In this document: positions 34,440 through 45,029 of the stretch, in pieces | Layout of the letters: each line of letters starts with the position of its first letter | Position numbering within the stretch: position 1 is the first letter of the stretch | Source: Alkalibacter mobilis | Lineage (GTDB): Bacteria; Bacillota; Clostridia; Eubacteriales; Alkalibacteraceae | Direction: 5' to 3' | Length of the DNA: 64,000 bases | Assembly (NCBI RefSeq): GCF_015594845.1 | Contig: NZ_JADNRK010000007.1 | Coordinates: 1-64,000 of the forward strand | Notes under the pieces: model-generated | Database searches by the model: none | Told to the model about the DNA's origin: nothing | What the model saw: only the letters and a program-made list of their open reading frames with translations | Made by a program: the position numbers and the translations under genes

Positions 34440-36746
34440 ATGTCAAAATTTTCATTAGACCAAGATAGATTCATTTTTTTCGATGGCGCAATGGGTACAC
34501 TCCTTCAAAATGAAATAAAAGAAAAAATATTGCCTGAAGTAGTCAACATCAAATATCCCGAAGTGCTGGAAAAAATCCACAGAATGTACGCAGAGGCTGG
34601 AGTCGATGTCATAACTACCAACACTTTTGGTGCCAACGAACTCAAGCTGTCGACTGTAGGTCTTGAACCGGAAGAGGTTATAGAGGCTGCCATCAAGTGT
34701 GCCAGAAATGCTGCCGGTGACAAATGGGTAGCATTGGATATCGGGCCTTTGGGAAAAATGATGGAACCAACCGGAAAACTTACTTTCGAGAAAGCGTATG
34801 AATCCTTTAAAAGACAGGCGATCGCAGGTGAAAAATACGGGTGCGACCTGGTAATAATTGAAACAATGAGCGATATTTACGAAGCAAAATGTGCAATACT
34901 GGCAGTTAAGGAAAATACGAATTTACCTGTAATATGTACAATGACTTTTGAAGAAACCGGAAAAACATTCACTGGTACCGACCCCATATCCATGGTTGCA
35001 GTATTCGAAGGTTTAGGTGTTGATGCCCTGGGAGTAAACTGTTCATTGGGTCCGGATAAATTATTTGATACTGTAATGGAAATTCAAAAATACGCCAGCA
35101 TACCCGTAATAGTTCAACCCAATGCAGGGTTGCCCATTTTTAAAGACAACGAGACTCATTATGATATTACAGAGGAGCAATTTGCAGAGGCTCTTATAAG
35201 AATGGCTAAAATAGGTGTCCGAATCTTGGGTGGATGCTGCGGAACAACTGTTTCCTATATGGAGAAAGTCATGAATGGATTAAAGGATGCCAAACCCTTG
35301 CCCCTTGTTAAAAAGAAACATACTATAACATCATCATTTAGAAAGAATATCGTTTTTGACGACAAAGTAACAATTATAAGCGAAAATTTGATACCATTTG
35401 GCAATCCTGAAATAAAAGAAATGTTTGAAAAGGAAAACTACAGGAAAATAGCATCCAGGGTAAGATCCATCATGAACAAAGGTGCCGATATTGTAGATGT
35501 TTACGCTGCAGTAAAAGGAAAAGACGAAAAATCTGTTATGGTGAACTTAATAAAGGGAATACAAAAAATGCTTGATATCCCCATACAAATAGATAGTAAA
35601 GATCCGGATGTTATAGAGGCCGCTCTCAGAAATTATAACGGGAAAGCTGTGATCAACAGCGTGGATGGCACAGAGAAATCCATGAAAGAAATATTCCCAT
35701 TAATAAAGAAATACGGGGCTGTGGCTATAGCACTGACTCTAGATGAAAGCGGAGTACCATCGGATTGCCAGAAAAGAGTGGAAATTGCTGAAAGAATAAT
35801 TTGTGAGGCAAAGAAATATGGTATCGATAAAAAGGATTTGATTTTTGATACCGTGGTTTTGCCGGTTTCCACAAGCCAGGCCATGGCAATGGAGGCAGTT
35901 TATGCCGTTTCGGAAATTCATTCGCGACTGGAAGCAAAAACCTTGATGGGCATCGGAAACATATCCTATAAAATGCCAAACAGACCTTTGTTGAACAGCA
36001 CTTATTTGGCTATGGGACTGGGAAGAGGATTGAATGCAGCAATTGTGGACATTGAAAATTTGGAAATTATGAATACCTTGACCGCTGCTAAAAGTATTTT
36101 GAATTTAGATCATTTGTCAAAGGATTATCTCGAAAAATTTAACGGGTATAGAGAAGATGAACCAGATTTATCGGTTCTGGGAAATTTGATCTTAAGAGCA
36201 GACACCTTGGGGGCAAAAAATCATATTCTAGAATATAAAACTCTATCTGCCGATGAACTCCTTGGAGTAATGATAAAAGCGGAGAGACTGTTTAAAAAAG
36301 GTGAGATTTTTTATCCTGAGTTTACAGGCTGTATTAATACTGTAATCGAGCTGTTTGAAAGTCCTGAGTCTATAAGTGACGGACATTATTCGAATATGGG
36401 TTCGTTGATGCTTGTACAAGTCAATGATCGTATTTCCATAGGAAAAGAAATTTCGAAAGCGGTGGCCTATTCCATGGGATTTATACCTTTCACGATAGCA
36501 TTTTTCGATGATCAAGATAAGATAATTGATGAACGCGTAAACCTTCGAGGGATATTGATTTCTGCAGGATTGGACTCAAGCGATTCTGAAATTGAAGAAT
36601 GCATTAAAACCATAAGAGATTTACATCCAAATCTTCCAGTTGTTTTGGGAGGGAACCTTTCAAGAATGAATTTGAAAATCCAAGACAATGTCGCCTGTGC
36701 ATGCAGCGTAGAAGAATTGATTGCGGAGTTAAATAAGTTAGTTTGA
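34440..36746 (+). CDS. MetH-like homocysteine methyltransferase with a degenerate corrinoid domain
   Basis: A 768-residue protein in the MetH order without the activation domain. Residues 1-290 are a homocysteine S-methyltransferase domain with zinc cysteines in GVNCSLGP (Cys200) and GGCCGTT (about 265-266). Residues 310-590 are a pterin-binding barrel (VINSVDGTEKSM, GIGNISYKMP). Residues 600-768 have the cap and Rossmann fold of a corrinoid domain, but the ligand motif DxHxxG is replaced by DRISIG at 663-668: Ile665 stands where the cobalt-binding histidine should be. The pterin domain also has DVYAA where MetH has DVN. It may have lost methyl transfer or work with a separate corrinoid protein. 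Ribosome site CCGGAGGTG precedes the ATG. Confidence 0.85.
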   Translation: MSKFSLDQDRFIFFDGAMGTLLQNEIKEKILPEVVNIKYPEVLEKIHRMYAEAGVDVITTNTFGANELKLSTVGLEPEEVIEAAIKCARNAAGDKWVALDIGPLGKMMEPTGKLTFEKAYESFKRQAIAGEKYGCDLVIIETMSDIYEAKCAILAVKENTNLPVICTMTFEETGKTFTGTDPISMVAVFEGLGVDALGVNCSLGPDKLFDTVMEIQKYASIPVIVQPNAGLPIFKDNETHYDITEEQFAEALIRMAKIGVRILGGCCGTTVSYMEKVMNGLKDAKPLPLVKKKHTITSSFRKNIVFDDKVTIISENLIPFGNPEIKEMFEKENYRKIASRVRSIMNKGADIVDVYAAVKGKDEKSVMVNLIKGIQKMLDIPIQIDSKDPDVIEAALRNYNGKAVINSVDGTEKSMKEIFPLIKKYGAVAIALTLDESGVPSDCQKRVEIAERIICEAKKYGIDKKDLIFDTVVLPVSTSQAMAMEAVYAVSEIHSRLEAKTLMGIGNISYKMPNRPLLNSTYLAMGLGRGLNAAIVDIENLEIMNTLTAAKSILNLDHLSKDYLEKFNGYREDEPDLSVLGNLILRADTLGAKNHILEYKTLSADELLGVMIKAERLFKKGEIFYPEFTGCINTVIELFESPESISDGHYSNMGSLMLVQVNDRISIGKEISKAVAYSMGFIPFTIAFFDDQDKIIDERVNLRGILISAGLDSSDSEIEECIKTIRDLHPNLPVVLGGNLSRMNLKIQDNVACACSVEELIAELNKLV

Positions 36747-36762
36747 GTTTCAGGAGGAAGTC

Positions 36763-37242
36763 ATGAAAATTTGCAGCAAAGTCGTTAAAACAGTTTCGGC
36801 TGAAGAAACACAATATATAGGCAAACAATTGGGAGAAATGTTGAAATCAGGCTGTATCGTGTGCCTTGATGGTGAAATGGGCGCGGGTAAAACGGCCATG
36901 AGTCAAGGGTTGCTGCGAGGGCTGGGAGTCGAAGGGTATATCACAAGCCCTACGTACAGCTTGGTAAATGAATACGAGACAAAAGACAATAATGTCAAGA
37001 TTTTTCATTTCGATGTCTACAGGTTGGAAAGCATCGATGATTTGTATGACATAGGATTTGAAGAGTACCTGAAAGACTCGATCCTCATAATCGAATGGGC
37101 TTCGATCATAAGAAGCGAGCTAAATGGAAACATAATTGACATTTACTTGGAAAAAGGGGACAAAATCGACGAAAGAAACATTAAAATTTCAGGTCCCTGC
37201 GATTTTATTCAAAAGATCGATTCTATAAAAGGAGAATTTTAA
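36763..37242 (+). CDS. tsaE: tRNA threonylcarbamoyladenosine biosynthesis ATPase TsaE
   Basis: A 159-residue P-loop ATPase that powers the TsaBDE cycle for t6A37 in ANN-reading tRNAs. Walker A is GEMGAGKT at about residues 40-47, followed by SPTYSLVNEY and FHFDVYRLE, both family marks, and IIEWASII. It is the first gene of a compact same-strand block and is separated from tsaB by one base. Ribosome site CAGGAGG precedes the ATG. Confidence 0.94.
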   Translation: MKICSKVVKTVSAEETQYIGKQLGEMLKSGCIVCLDGEMGAGKTAMSQGLLRGLGVEGYITSPTYSLVNEYETKDNNVKIFHFDVYRLESIDDLYDIGFEEYLKDSILIIEWASIIRSELNGNIIDIYLEKGDKIDERNIKISGPCDFIQKIDSIKGEF

Positions 37243-37243
37243 T

Positions 37244-37960
37244 ATGATAATTTTAGGATTGGATACCGCAACAGGATCAACATCTGTAGCTGTATCAGTA
37301 AATGGTATCCTGGTCGGTGAAATTATAGCAAATTACAGGCAGACTCACTCGGAAAAGTTGGTATATTTGATCGATGAAGTGTTGAAAATTGCTGATTTAA
37401 AGTTGGAAAATGTTGATTATTATGCGTGCACCAACGGTCCGGGATCTTTCACGGGACTTAGGATAGGAGCTGCTTCAGTAAAGGGAATGGCACAATTTTT
37501 CGACAAGAAAATAATTGGTGTGTCGTTGTTGGAGCTTTTAGCGAGAAATACAGTTGGATGTAACGGAATTATTTGTTCGATAATCGATGCACAAAGAGAC
37601 AATTTGTACGCGGGATTCTACAAATGGGAAGTTGACGGCTTGAAAAGCATTGGTGATGATCGAGTAATTTCAATAAAGGAACTTGAAGAATACTGTAGTG
37701 AATCAAGTGAGAATATATTGATTTTGGGGGATGGAATCAAAAAATTGACGGATGAAATAAAGTCGTTAAAAAATATTCGGTTACTTGACTCATTTTACGG
37801 GATCCCTAGAGCATCTATGATTTGTTCGAGTGCACAGGATAAAATCAATAATGAAAAAGACATATACTCATGGGAGGAGTTTGAACCTGATTATTTCAGA
37901 AAATCCCAGGCCGAATTGCAGATGGAAGCCAGGAAGGACAATAAGCATGAACAGGTTTAA
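37244..37960 (+). CDS. tsaB: tRNA threonylcarbamoyladenosine biosynthesis protein TsaB
   Basis: A 238-residue ASKHA-fold partner of TsaD in t6A synthesis. LGLDTATGSTSVAV at the N-terminus and GPGSFTGLRIGAASVKG near residues 65-82 identify the family. TsaB lacks the metal-binding site of TsaD and serves as its dimer partner. It follows tsaE directly, and its last 14 bases overlap the start of the YhaO-like nuclease gene. TsaD itself is 9.4 kb downstream, and rimI 8.3 kb. Confidence 0.93.
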   Translation: MIILGLDTATGSTSVAVSVNGILVGEIIANYRQTHSEKLVYLIDEVLKIADLKLENVDYYACTNGPGSFTGLRIGAASVKGMAQFFDKKIIGVSLLELLARNTVGCNGIICSIIDAQRDNLYAGFYKWEVDGLKSIGDDRVISIKELEEYCSESSENILILGDGIKKLTDEIKSLKNIRLLDSFYGIPRASMICSSAQDKINNEKDIYSWEEFEPDYFRKSQAELQMEARKDNKHEQV

Positions 37961-39035
37961 ATTCATCCACATTTCAGATGTCCATATAGGTACAGGTTTT
38001 GAAAAATCCAGCCTGCCGTCCCCCATTAGAAAAGAATTGAAAATGGATATATGGAAATCTTTTCGCAGCATAATTGAAGAATGTTTATCAAAGAAAATCG
38101 ATTTTTTGTTTATAAGCGGGGATTTGTTTGAACATGACAAGGTCAGGATGTCGGATCTTAAAACATTGGAATCCTATTTTAAGACTATAGAAAATACCAG
38201 GGTATATATAGCTCCTGGAAACCATGACCCGATGAATGGAGATATGACATATGATATGTTGGAATGGCCTTCAAATGTAAAAATATTTTCCAAACAAATT
38301 TTCGAAGAAGTATCAATTAACGAATGGTTGTCGATCTGGGGATTTGGTTGGGAAAACAATTCCGTTTCGGGCATGGATTTAGGTAAGGAACCCCAATTGG
38401 ATCCGCTAAAAACAAATATTTTGTTGGCTCACGGTGACGTTTTGGATTCAGAATCGGATTATTTGCCCATGAAAGAACACTTTTATCTTTTGGACCAATT
38501 TGATTACGTCGCCATGGGACATATCCACAAACCCACCACCACAGGCGAAAAGGTTTCATATAGCGGGGCTCCCATAGCTATGAGTTTTAAAGACAAAGGA
38601 AGCAGAGGGTACATAAAGGGAGACGTGGAAAAGGGTCGGATAATGGTCGAATTTACAAGCTTGGACTATAGAAAATTTGTAGAATTGGATTTTGAATTTG
38701 ATCCTCGGGATGATTTTACAGAAATATGCAGAAAGTTGAAAATACTGTCGACTAATTGGTCAGGCCATTTAGTCAAAATCGATTTAAAGGGAATTATAGG
38801 CAGGGATATAGAAATCGATCAAATCAAAGAATTGGCTGAAGAGTATTTTTATCACGTAGAATTTATTGACAATTATATACTTGACTATGATTTGGAAGTC
38901 ATTTACAACGAAAACAAAGACAATATAATAGGAAAATTCATCAAGGAAATGGCTAAGGAAAATCTGGAAAACAACATAAACAGACATGCTCTTTACTACG
39001 GTTTGGAAGCTTTGTTACAGGAGAGACAGCAATGA
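37947..39035 (+). CDS. DNA repair exonuclease, metallophosphoesterase subunit (YhaO/SbcD-like)
   Basis: A 362-residue calcineurin-like nuclease. Metal-binding motifs are HISDVHIG at residues 7-14, ISGDLFEHD near 50, APGNHDP near 92 and MGHIHKPT near 190. The size and the direct coupling with an AAA protein with central membrane-like helices match Bacillus YhaO-YhaN rather than SbcD-SbcC. Together they would process DNA ends. ATG 37947 lies inside the end of tsaB. An earlier frame start at 37830 would overlap tsaB by 130 bases and lacks family sequence. Confidence 0.88.
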   Translation: MNRFKFIHISDVHIGTGFEKSSLPSPIRKELKMDIWKSFRSIIEECLSKKIDFLFISGDLFEHDKVRMSDLKTLESYFKTIENTRVYIAPGNHDPMNGDMTYDMLEWPSNVKIFSKQIFEEVSINEWLSIWGFGWENNSVSGMDLGKEPQLDPLKTNILLAHGDVLDSESDYLPMKEHFYLLDQFDYVAMGHIHKPTTTGEKVSYSGAPIAMSFKDKGSRGYIKGDVEKGRIMVEFTSLDYRKFVELDFEFDPRDDFTEICRKLKILSTNWSGHLVKIDLKGIIGRDIEIDQIKELAEEYFYHVEFIDNYILDYDLEVIYNENKDNIIGKFIKEMAKENLENNINRHALYYGLEALLQERQQ

Positions 39036-41401
39036 TCATTAAAGAACTCGGACTTTCAGGATTTGGAAAATTTCATAATAAAAAGATAAGATTCGATGAA
39101 GGAATCAATATAATTCTGGGATGCAACGAGTCTGGGAAATCGACGCTACACAAATTCATCGAAGGCATGTTGTTTGGATTCTTCAAGGATTCGTGGTCAC
39201 GAAAAGTTTACAGCGAAGATTATGACAGATACTTGCCTTTAAAAGGGTCGGAGTACCATGGCTCAATGATAATTGAAGATGAAGGCAGAAGATTCAGACT
39301 GGAAAGAAATTTTTTAAAAGGTCGGGACGACCTGAGGATCTTTGATGAGATCACCGGAAGGGATGTTACGGGCGAATTTTATTATGACAGTGGAACAAGG
39401 ATGTACTACTTTACAGATCCTAAAATTTTAAATAGGAATTTGTTTAGAAACACCGTAAGTGTCGCACAGTTGAAGGTCAAGACTGATGATGAATTAGGCA
39501 AGGAACTCAAGGAAAATTTCTATAATTTCAGTCATTCAGGAACAGATGTTTCAGTTTCTAAAGCCTTGCATCTTTTGAAGCGAAAAAATGACTGCATAGG
39601 GACTGAAAGAAGAAAAGGAACTGAATTGAACAAATTGGTAGAAGAAATCAAGATCCTGGAAGACAAGTTGAAATCATCCGAAAGATCAAGAGCTAAAATA
39701 CTGGAGCTGTCATCTAGAAAGAAAAATCTTTACAAAGATTTGGAACAGTTGAAAGAAGCGTTAAAGTCTAAGGAAAACAGCCTGGAAAATCTGGAAATCA
39801 AGAATGTTCACAAGAAATATTTGTCTTATAAAGAATTATTGATCGAAAAAGAACAACTTGAATCGCAACTGAATGATTACAAGTACGAATACATGGAAGA
39901 GGAGATATTCAGAGATGCCTTGCTTGCCGATCAGGAGATCAAGCGACTTACCGATGAAATCTATGAGTCAAAAGAATACGTAGAAAAATTGAATTTTGAG
40001 ATCATGAGGATTTCCCATGAAACCAACATGGGATTTGAAGGATCTGAATATGAAAACATGGATGAAGACAGAGACAGGCTATTTGAACTGAACGAAGAAA
40101 AAGAGTTCTTGGCCGGGAAGCTGAAATTATTGAAAAAGAAGGATCAAAAAAAATCCTTGTTGCCCGGAATATTTGCATTCCTTATAGGAGCCCTTACAAT
40201 CTATGCTGGGTTTACCTATAATAATCCTTACATTTTGATCGTTGCAGGACTCTTTATTTTATTTTCAATATACTCAGTTACAAATACGATAAAAAACTTC
40301 AAAAACCCTTACAAACTTGAGGAAGAAAGTCTGTTGTCCGAGATCAAAGAAATCAATGAAAAGATAGAAGACATACTGAAAGAATATGGAGTGAATAATT
40401 TTGTAGATCTCAGAGAACGATGGAAAGAAATAATTACAACAAAAAGCAAATTTAAAGAAGAGTTTGATAGGATAAATGTATTGAGAAGCCGAGTTGCCTA
40501 TGTAGTCGAAAAAGAAGAAATCCTGTATTCGAAACTTAGGGGGAATGAATCACGTCTTGATCAAATATTTAAAGATTGGAACGTATATGATTTTGAAGGA
40601 TTGGCAAAGATATTTGAAAGGCAAAAGAATCTAAGACGGTTGGGAAGGCGGATCGAAGAAATCGAAAGAACCATGGAAATGATCATGGCACCGGAAGACT
40701 TTGCCAGATTCGATAATTTTTTTAAGGGAAAAGGTTCAATAGGAGAGTATAAGGAAGACCCTAATACGATCAAGGAAGAAATACAGAAGTTGCACGACAC
40801 AATTAAAAGTACAAGAACCGACCTGGATAAGACGGAAGGGGAAATACTTGCGATTGAAAAGGAATCAAACGATTTTAACGACATAAAAGAGGAATTGTCG
40901 TATCTATATGAACTCAAAAATGAACAAATGGAAAAATCTCGAGCAGTAGAAAAAGCTTATGATGTTATTGAAAAAGTATCTCGAGACATGCACAGGGAAA
41001 TTGCTCCAAGATTAAATACACGCCTGGGTCAGGTCATGAAGTCGATAACCGGAAAATATGAAAATCTTAAAGTTTCTGATAAAGCAAGGATAACCTTGGA
41101 AGACCCTGAAACAAATAAAATGATACAGGGAGAAGGTCTGAGTTCAGGTGCAATGGACCAATTGTATTTTTCTTTCAGGTTGGGTATGATTGAAATGTTG
41201 AAATTAGAGAAATTTCCGCTCATATTGGATGAATCGTTTACTCAATATGACGACGGCAGGATGGAAAAAGCTTTGAAGTTTTTGGTGGAGCAATGCAATA
41301 ACAAACAAATATTGTTGTTTTCATCTCAAAGAAGAGAAACCAGTATGTTGAAAGACATGAATATTGAATTTAATACTATCGATCTCGATGAAGTGGAGTG
41401 A
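39032..41401 (+). CDS. SMC/Rad50-like AAA ATPase (YhaN-like)
   Basis: A 789-residue partner of the upstream nuclease. Walker A GCNESGKST is near residue 31 and the C-terminal signature plus Walker B are GLSSGAMDQLYFSFRLG and PLILDESFTQYDD. Between them are long coiled coils (residues 165-360 and 425-680) broken by two adjacent hydrophobic helices at about 373-415, as reported for YhaN-like proteins and unlike SbcC. There is no zinc hook CxxC. Start overlaps the nuclease stop as ATGA. Confidence 0.87.
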   Translation: MIIKELGLSGFGKFHNKKIRFDEGINIILGCNESGKSTLHKFIEGMLFGFFKDSWSRKVYSEDYDRYLPLKGSEYHGSMIIEDEGRRFRLERNFLKGRDDLRIFDEITGRDVTGEFYYDSGTRMYYFTDPKILNRNLFRNTVSVAQLKVKTDDELGKELKENFYNFSHSGTDVSVSKALHLLKRKNDCIGTERRKGTELNKLVEEIKILEDKLKSSERSRAKILELSSRKKNLYKDLEQLKEALKSKENSLENLEIKNVHKKYLSYKELLIEKEQLESQLNDYKYEYMEEEIFRDALLADQEIKRLTDEIYESKEYVEKLNFEIMRISHETNMGFEGSEYENMDEDRDRLFELNEEKEFLAGKLKLLKKKDQKKSLLPGIFAFLIGALTIYAGFTYNNPYILIVAGLFILFSIYSVTNTIKNFKNPYKLEEESLLSEIKEINEKIEDILKEYGVNNFVDLRERWKEIITTKSKFKEEFDRINVLRSRVAYVVEKEEILYSKLRGNESRLDQIFKDWNVYDFEGLAKIFERQKNLRRLGRRIEEIERTMEMIMAPEDFARFDNFFKGKGSIGEYKEDPNTIKEEIQKLHDTIKSTRTDLDKTEGEILAIEKESNDFNDIKEELSYLYELKNEQMEKSRAVEKAYDVIEKVSRDMHREIAPRLNTRLGQVMKSITGKYENLKVSDKARITLEDPETNKMIQGEGLSSGAMDQLYFSFRLGMIEMLKLEKFPLILDESFTQYDDGRMEKALKFLVEQCNNKQILLFSSQRRETSMLKDMNIEFNTIDLDEVE

Positions 41402-41406
41402 ATCAA

Positions 41407-41835
41407 ATGCTGATAGATCATGTGAAAAAATATATAAAAAGTGAATTTGCATATGGAGATGACCATAAACTATATCATTACAACTGTGCGGAAACATTGT
41501 TAAACAGCTGTAATGACGAATATATGCTTGGTATCGGTACAAAAGAATTAAAGATGATGACCGGATTTGGAGGTGGGTTTCACTGTGAACGAACTTGCGG
41601 CGTTTTAACTGGTGGCATTGCCGCTCTAGGCATGATCTTTGCAGAAGAAAGACCCACTGAGAATAACAAGTTAAAGGAAATCGTAAAAAAGTGGGTGGAG
41701 ATATTTCATGAAGAATTTGGAACCACCGAGTGTTCTGACATCAAGAAGTCTCACAGGGATGAAGTCGAAAAATGTGCCCCCGTTATGATTAGAGGGGCAG
41801 AATTGCTGGAAAAATTGATTGAAGAGTACAGATAA
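41407..41835 (+). CDS. C_GCAxxG_C_C family redox-type protein
   Basis: A 142-residue small cysteine-rich protein. The family pattern is visible: YNCAETLL, then GFHCERTCGVLTGGIAALG, TTECSDI and EKCAPVM, giving five conserved cysteines. Members of this family (C_GCAxxG_C_C) are thought to bind a metal or cluster, but their function is not known. ATG 41407 follows GTGGAG at a normal distance. A GTG at 41398 lies in the ribosome site. It sits between the nuclease pair and mnmA. Confidence 0.82.
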   Translation: MLIDHVKKYIKSEFAYGDDHKLYHYNCAETLLNSCNDEYMLGIGTKELKMMTGFGGGFHCERTCGVLTGGIAALGMIFAEERPTENNKLKEIVKKWVEIFHEEFGTTECSDIKKSHRDEVEKCAPVMIRGAELLEKLIEEYR

Positions 41836-41857
41836 CCTGGAAAGGAATTAAATATAA

Positions 41858-42964
<1,107 letters not shown>

Positions 42965-43045
42965 TGTTTCTGCAATCTTTCACATTTTAAGCCATCCAGA
43001 TATGGTCTAAAAACTTATCAATAAACCCCGAAAGGAGTCATTCCG

Positions 43046-43717
43046 TTGAAAATTTTATTTGTCGAAGATGAGAAAAAAGTTACGGAAGCTTTGAAAGAAT
43101 TATGTAAAATGCAAAACATACAATGTGACGTAGCCAATGATGGCGACGAGGGCATGTTGTATGCATTAAATCAGATATACGATGTTATTGTATTGGACAT
43201 CATGTTGCCCAGAAAAAGCGGTATAGAAATCTTGCAGGAACTAAGGGCAAATGGAAATAAAACTCCCGTATTGATGTTGACGGCAAAGGACACTGTGGAA
43301 GACAAGGTGAAAGGATTGGACTCAGGGGCAGACGACTATCTGGTAAAACCTTTTTCTGCAAAGGAGTTGTTTGCGCGTCTAAGGGCCCTCGGAAGAAGAG
43401 TCGATTCAGACTATATTGACAATTCAATAACCATAGGTAATTTTAAATTTGATCTGGAAAACTATACAGCTACCATCGATGATCAGCCTATCAAACTTTC
43501 ATATAAAGAAGGTATGCTTCTTGAAATGCTGATCAAGAGGCCGGAGCAGGTGTTTAGCAGGGAACAGATCCTGGACAGGGTTTGGGGGTTTGATGCAGAC
43601 GTAAATGAAAACAATATTGAGATTTATATTCATAATTTGAGAAAGAAGCTCAAAGGGACCCGGATAAAAATTGAGACACTCAGGAGTATAGGGTATAAGT
43701 TAAAGGTGATGGATTAA
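43046..43717 (+). CDS. OmpR-family response regulator
   Basis: A 223-residue two-domain regulator. The receiver domain has FVEDEKKV at residues 5-12, the phosphorylated aspartate in IVLDIMLPRKSG (about Asp51) and the lysine in YLVKPFSAKEL (about 101). The C-terminal winged helix (SREQILDRVWGFD, NIEIYIHNLRKKL) binds DNA. TTG 43046 follows AAAGGAGTC. The next gene encodes the partner kinase, overlapping by one base. The target genes are probably those downstream, but this is inference. Confidence 0.93.
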   Translation: MKILFVEDEKKVTEALKELCKMQNIQCDVANDGDEGMLYALNQIYDVIVLDIMLPRKSGIEILQELRANGNKTPVLMLTAKDTVEDKVKGLDSGADDYLVKPFSAKELFARLRALGRRVDSDYIDNSITIGNFKFDLENYTATIDDQPIKLSYKEGMLLEMLIKRPEQVFSREQILDRVWGFDADVNENNIEIYIHNLRKKLKGTRIKIETLRSIGYKLKVMD

Positions 43718-45003
43718 TGTTCAAGGAACTGTACAGGCGTCTAACATTGATGAACGCACTTATCTTGATAGCATTTCTTTTAATATTTTCTTATTCAATA
43801 GTAGGATTTACGAATTCGACCTTTGATTCATCCGCTAAAAGATCTTTATTTGAACAGTCGGAGAAGATAAAAAATATTGTGGATACTTACGGAACTTTTG
43901 ACTTTACATTGCCTAATGAAGGGATCGGTTCCGGGATCGATATAGAAAATTCTTACAGTCGAATTGAATACATTCTTTGGAATGAGAATCTTGATCTTGT
44001 CAATTTGAGCAATCTGAGAGAAAATCTCTTGGATGTCACATTTATTCAGGCAAAAAATGCCTTGGAAAATCGGAATTCATATTATTCCTCCATGACTCTT
44101 TCAGGAGTTAAGTACAGGATATATAACGTATATGCACTGACAAAGTCGGGATCCCCTTATATAATTCAAGTATTTCAATCCAGAGTGATCGACGACTTGA
44201 TCACCAGACAAATTTTTGTGGTCGTTATGGGAATAGGCATAGTAAGCCTTATCGTCTTGATTTTCATAAGTGCTCACCTGGCGAAAAAATCACTGGAACC
44301 TGTAAGACAAACATACGAGAGACAAAAAGAATTCATTGCTGACGCTTCGCACGAATTAAGGACTCCGCTTACGATCATAAGGACTTCGGCAGAACTTTTG
44401 ACAATGAAGGAAGACGAAAAAATCAAGGACAATCTCAAATGGATAGACAACATTTCCGTAGAAACAGAGAATATGAGCAAGTTGATAGAAAATCTCCTTA
44501 CTCTTGCTCAGGCTGACAACAAGCAGATACCGGTTGAAATGGCAAGGGTGGATCTGAGCAAGTTGGCATACGAAGCGGGTGAGAAGTTTCAACTGATTGC
44601 AAAAGAAAAGGGTCTTGAACTTGAAAGCATAATTTCTGATAATGTAAACATTTATGGCGACAAGGACAAGCTCAATCAACTTATTGTGATCCTTCTGGAC
44701 AACGGAATAAAATACACTCCCAAAAGCGGGAAAATAACTCTGTCGCTGATGAACACTGCGGAAAAAGCGATCATCTCTGTCAAGGACACCGGTATCGGAA
44801 TGACTGAAGAGGATCGGGAAAGAATCTTTGAAAGATTTTACAGAGTCGATAAGGCCAGGTTTAGAGAGGAAGGTGGAGCCGGTCTGGGTTTGAGTATTGC
44901 AAAATGGATCGTAGATGAACATAAAGGAAAAATCAGTGTTGAAAGTCAGCTGAACGAGGGTAGTAACTTCATAGTCGAACTGCCCAAAAAAAGAAAAATT
45001 TGA
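43717..45003 (+). CDS. Sensor histidine kinase
   Basis: A 428-residue membrane kinase partner of the preceding regulator. TM1 (11-31) and TM2 (about 165-187) enclose an extracellular sensor of about 130 residues with no recognised fold. Then come a linker, the dimerisation/phosphoacceptor domain with FIADASHELRTPLT (His212) and a HATPase domain with LIVILLDNGIKYTP (N box), DTGIGM and GGAGLGLSIAKWIVDEH (G boxes). The organisation is like PhoR- or CssS-type kinases. The sensed signal is unknown. Confidence 0.93.
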   Translation: MFKELYRRLTLMNALILIAFLLIFSYSIVGFTNSTFDSSAKRSLFEQSEKIKNIVDTYGTFDFTLPNEGIGSGIDIENSYSRIEYILWNENLDLVNLSNLRENLLDVTFIQAKNALENRNSYYSSMTLSGVKYRIYNVYALTKSGSPYIIQVFQSRVIDDLITRQIFVVVMGIGIVSLIVLIFISAHLAKKSLEPVRQTYERQKEFIADASHELRTPLTIIRTSAELLTMKEDEKIKDNLKWIDNISVETENMSKLIENLLTLAQADNKQIPVEMARVDLSKLAYEAGEKFQLIAKEKGLELESIISDNVNIYGDKDKLNQLIVILLDNGIKYTPKSGKITLSLMNTAEKAIISVKDTGIGMTEEDRERIFERFYRVDKARFREEGGAGLGLSIAKWIVDEHKGKISVESQLNEGSNFIVELPKKRKI

Positions 45004-45029
45004 GTTCTTTCACATAGAAAGGTATAGAT

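Noticed and set aside
37830-37946. Longer start for the YhaO-like nuclease
   Set aside because: The extension lies wholly within tsaB in another frame; the nuclease domain begins at ATG 37947.
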